Shown: positions 5,525-7,190 of the stretch, one piece after another
Layout of the letters: each line of letters opens with the position of its first letter
Position numbering within the stretch: the first letter of the stretch is position 1
DNA from: Bryobacterales bacterium
Lineage (GTDB): Bacteria; Cyanobacteriota; Vampirovibrionia; Obscuribacterales; Obscuribacteraceae
Direction of reading: 5' to 3'
Assembly (NCBI GenBank): GCA_903970295.1
Contig: CAJCHQ010000812.1
Location: 1 to 7,190 of the forward strand
Length of the DNA: 7,190 nt
The notes under the pieces: model-generated
Databases searched by the model: none
The model's input: only the letters and a program-made list of their open reading frames with translations
What the model was told of the DNA's origin: nothing
Position numbers and translations under genes: made by a program

Positions 5525-6448
5525 ATGATTCAGATCACCAATCTCTCTAAAATTTATAAAAAGGGAAAGGTGAAGGCGCTTGATACCGTTGAATTGTCAA
5601 TTAATGCCGGAGAAGTTCTCGGTCTGATCGGACCCAATGGTGCCGGCAAAACTACACTAATGCAGTGCATGCTCGGTTTGATTCGACCGACGTCGGGTCA
5701 GATCTTGATTAACGGATTCGTGCCCAATCACGTCGCGGTCAAGCAGATCACGGCCTTCTTGCCGGAGAGGCCTTTGTTTGAGGGCTGGATGACTGCCCGC
5801 CAGTTTCTTCGTTACCACCACATGCTTAGTCGCCGTCCAGACAGCACTGCGAAAGACGATGTCGAGGGGGCCCTCGATGAAGTTCAATTGCAAGAATCTG
5901 CGCGTAATCGAAAAATCAAAACTTTTTCCAAGGGCATGTTGCAAAGACTTGGACTGGCTCAGATGCTTGTTGGTAAGCCGTCTTTGTGTTTTCTCGATGA
6001 GCCCACGTCTGGTTTGGATCCGATTTCACGTAATATCGTCCGCGATACCATTCTCAAATGGAAGGCTGAGGGTGCAACCGTAATTCTCAACTCTCACCAT
6101 CTCGACGAAGTCGAGCGTGTCTGCGATCGCGTCGCTTTCATCCAGCGCGGACATATCGATCTGGTCGAAGCCACGAGAAGCATGGGCAGCGATAAAATTC
6201 AGGTGATCGTCAAATGGCTGGGGCCTGATGGAGCCCCTGAGCGCTTGAAAGAAATCGCCAGTCAATCAGCTTTCGAGCTTGAGATTCTAAATCAATTCTC
6301 GGCTCGATATCAACTCCGCGACCGGGCGGAAATGCCGATCCTTGTGCGTGCGCTCGTCGACGCACAAATTGACGTAGAAGAAGTATTCACTGAAAAAACG
6401 AACCTGGAAAATCTGTTCACGGCATCGCAAAGCAAAGACGCAGGCTAA
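5525..6448 (+). CDS. ABC transporter ATP-binding protein (ABC-2 exporter type)
   Basis: A 307-aa cytosolic ATPase that powers the permease encoded next. Walker A is GPNGAGKT (36-43). The Q-loop segment reads AFLPERP (77-83), with Glu81 where Gln is usual, a variant common in ABC-2 type ATPases. The signature is FSKGMLQR (134-141), a relaxed form of LSGGQ. Walker B is LCFLDEP (154-160) with catalytic Glu159, the D-loop is SGLDP (162-166), and the switch is His191. Residues about 220-307 form the C-terminal extension typical of drug, lipid or polysaccharide exporters of this type. The ATG at 5525 is the only sensible start, because the domain begins at once, although the ribosome-binding site (CAGG) is too close and weak. 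The stop overlaps the permease ATG, implying translational coupling. Substrate cannot be told. Confidence 0.95.
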   Translation: MIQITNLSKIYKKGKVKALDTVELSINAGEVLGLIGPNGAGKTTLMQCMLGLIRPTSGQILINGFVPNHVAVKQITAFLPERPLFEGWMTARQFLRYHHMLSRRPDSTAKDDVEGALDEVQLQESARNRKIKTFSKGMLQRLGLAQMLVGKPSLCFLDEPTSGLDPISRNIVRDTILKWKAEGATVILNSHHLDEVERVCDRVAFIQRGHIDLVEATRSMGSDKIQVIVKWLGPDGAPERLKEIASQSAFELEILNQFSARYQLRDRAEMPILVRALVDAQIDVEEVFTEKTNLENLFTASQSKDAG

Positions 6449-7190
6449 TGAATCGAGCTGTATTTATATTCACCTTCATTCTGAAATTCAGCACTATCAG
6501 CAAGTTGGATATTGCTTTCATCACCTTTGCTTTTCTGGGATTTGTTGGCGCTGCTATCGCTAAAAGTGATTTGACTACGATCTCTGATATGTTCACGAGC
6601 CCGCCCTTTCTTCTTGGTTTTGGCTTCGGTTTCAGCCAGGACATCGCCATCAATCTCAACAGCTTGCGTGACGGCGAATATTTCGCTCTCCTCTTTACGC
6701 GACCGATTACTCGAGTCAGCTATGTTCTCACCAAAGCAGTCGTCGTTTCACTTGGTATTCAAGCCTTGAGCTGGATCATGCTCGGGCTATTGCTTTTGGC
6801 CCAGGTAATAGTCCATTCCGAGCACATCGTTTTTATCAACGGTTGGCAGGCTCTCTCATTACTCACAAGCAGCTTCGGCTTTGGCTGTCTGATTGTTTTG
6901 CTACGCACACTGCCGGCAAAAATCGGCACGCGCGCTTTCTTTCTGGTGTTGAGTGTGGCCTTATTGCAATCGACCTTGGATTTCACTATGAAATTCGACA
7001 GCACGAGTGCCTCTATGCTTTATGCCTGGGAAGGATTTTTTACCTTCTTCCAAAATTTTCTCTATCCAGTTATAGACTTCGATGCCATTGTCTCGACCAA
7101 TTCCTTATCGCTGGTGCCTTTTGTTGATTATGTCTCAAATTGTTTGCTCTACCTGGTAATTGCCGCATTCATTTTGAATCGTCGAGAATT
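6448..7190 (+). CDS. ABC-2 type permease (3' end cut by window)
   Basis: The reading frame starts at the ATG in TAATG, sharing one base with the ATPase stop, and stays open to the window edge (247 codons). It encodes a hydrophobic membrane protein with about six likely helices, near 21-38, 52-68, 96-122, 135-152, 162-178 and 228-243. The segment LRDGEYFALLFTRPITRVSY (73-92) is the typical ABC-2 cytoplasmic motif before a helix, where these permeases show a pattern like RPxxRxxY. The last visible residues, FILNRRE, look like the usual charged end after the final helix, so only a few residues are probably missing. Together with the upstream ATPase it forms an exporter, presumably as a dimer of each. 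Substrate unknown. Confidence 0.9.
   Translation, partial: MNRAVFIFTFILKFSTISKLDIAFITFAFLGFVGAAIAKSDLTTISDMFTSPPFLLGFGFGFSQDIAINLNSLRDGEYFALLFTRPITRVSYVLTKAVVVSLGIQALSWIMLGLLLLAQVIVHSEHIVFINGWQALSLLTSSFGFGCLIVLLRTLPAKIGTRAFFLVLSVALLQSTLDFTMKFDSTSASMLYAWEGFFTFFQNFLYPVIDFDAIVSTNSLSLVPFVDYVSNCLLYLVIAAFILNRRE

Noticed and set aside
1..7190. Insertion sequence, CRISPR array or attachment site
   Set aside because: No transposase or integrase, no regularly spaced repeats and no flanking inverted or direct repeats were seen.

Overview
The window reads as an ordinary chromosomal segment of a free-living, non-photosynthetic bacterium with roughly 50% GC. A small cyanobacterial-type RRM protein, a Ser/Thr kinase carrying FCxxDG zinc ribbons, and a long cytosolic PHB-depolymerase-like esterase occur together. 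This combination fits a relative of the cyanobacterial lineage, such as the Melainabacteria/Vampirovibrionia (Obscuribacter-like) group. That placement is inference from gene content; no marker gene is present to prove it.

Left part (1-1960), all on the + strand. It opens with the last 33 codons of an unidentified protein. A zinc-ribbon Ser/Thr kinase follows 33 nt later, probably in the same transcription unit. Next comes a small single-pass membrane protein with a near-perfect Shine-Dalgarno. A strong hairpin at 1933-1954 closes this block.

Middle part (1954-2980), on the - strand. A 95-aa RRM RNA-binding protein has a TATAAT promoter. Downstream of it, and apparently with its own extended -10 promoter, lies a 113-aa stand-alone GIY-YIG-like protein. 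The 343 nt between these two genes hold several hairpins. On the + strand they also hold a weak promoter-like pair followed closely by a hairpin and TTTTTT, which could be a very short RNA.

Right part (3050-7190). A PHB-depolymerase-like alpha/beta hydrolase (+) converges on, and overlaps by 47 nt, a secreted protein of unknown function (-). That gene is divergent from an ABC exporter operon (+). The operon consists of an ATPase and, overlapping its stop codon as TAATG, an ABC-2-type permease. The permease runs off the window edge but appears to be within a few residues of its end.

No mobile element, CRISPR array, tRNA or rRNA was seen. There is no clear case for a new multi-gene system. The items most worth a second look are the stand-alone GIY-YIG protein, the structured intergenic region at 2377-2576, the His-cluster secreted protein with its probable TTG start, and the zinc-ribbon kinase with an altered glycine loop.
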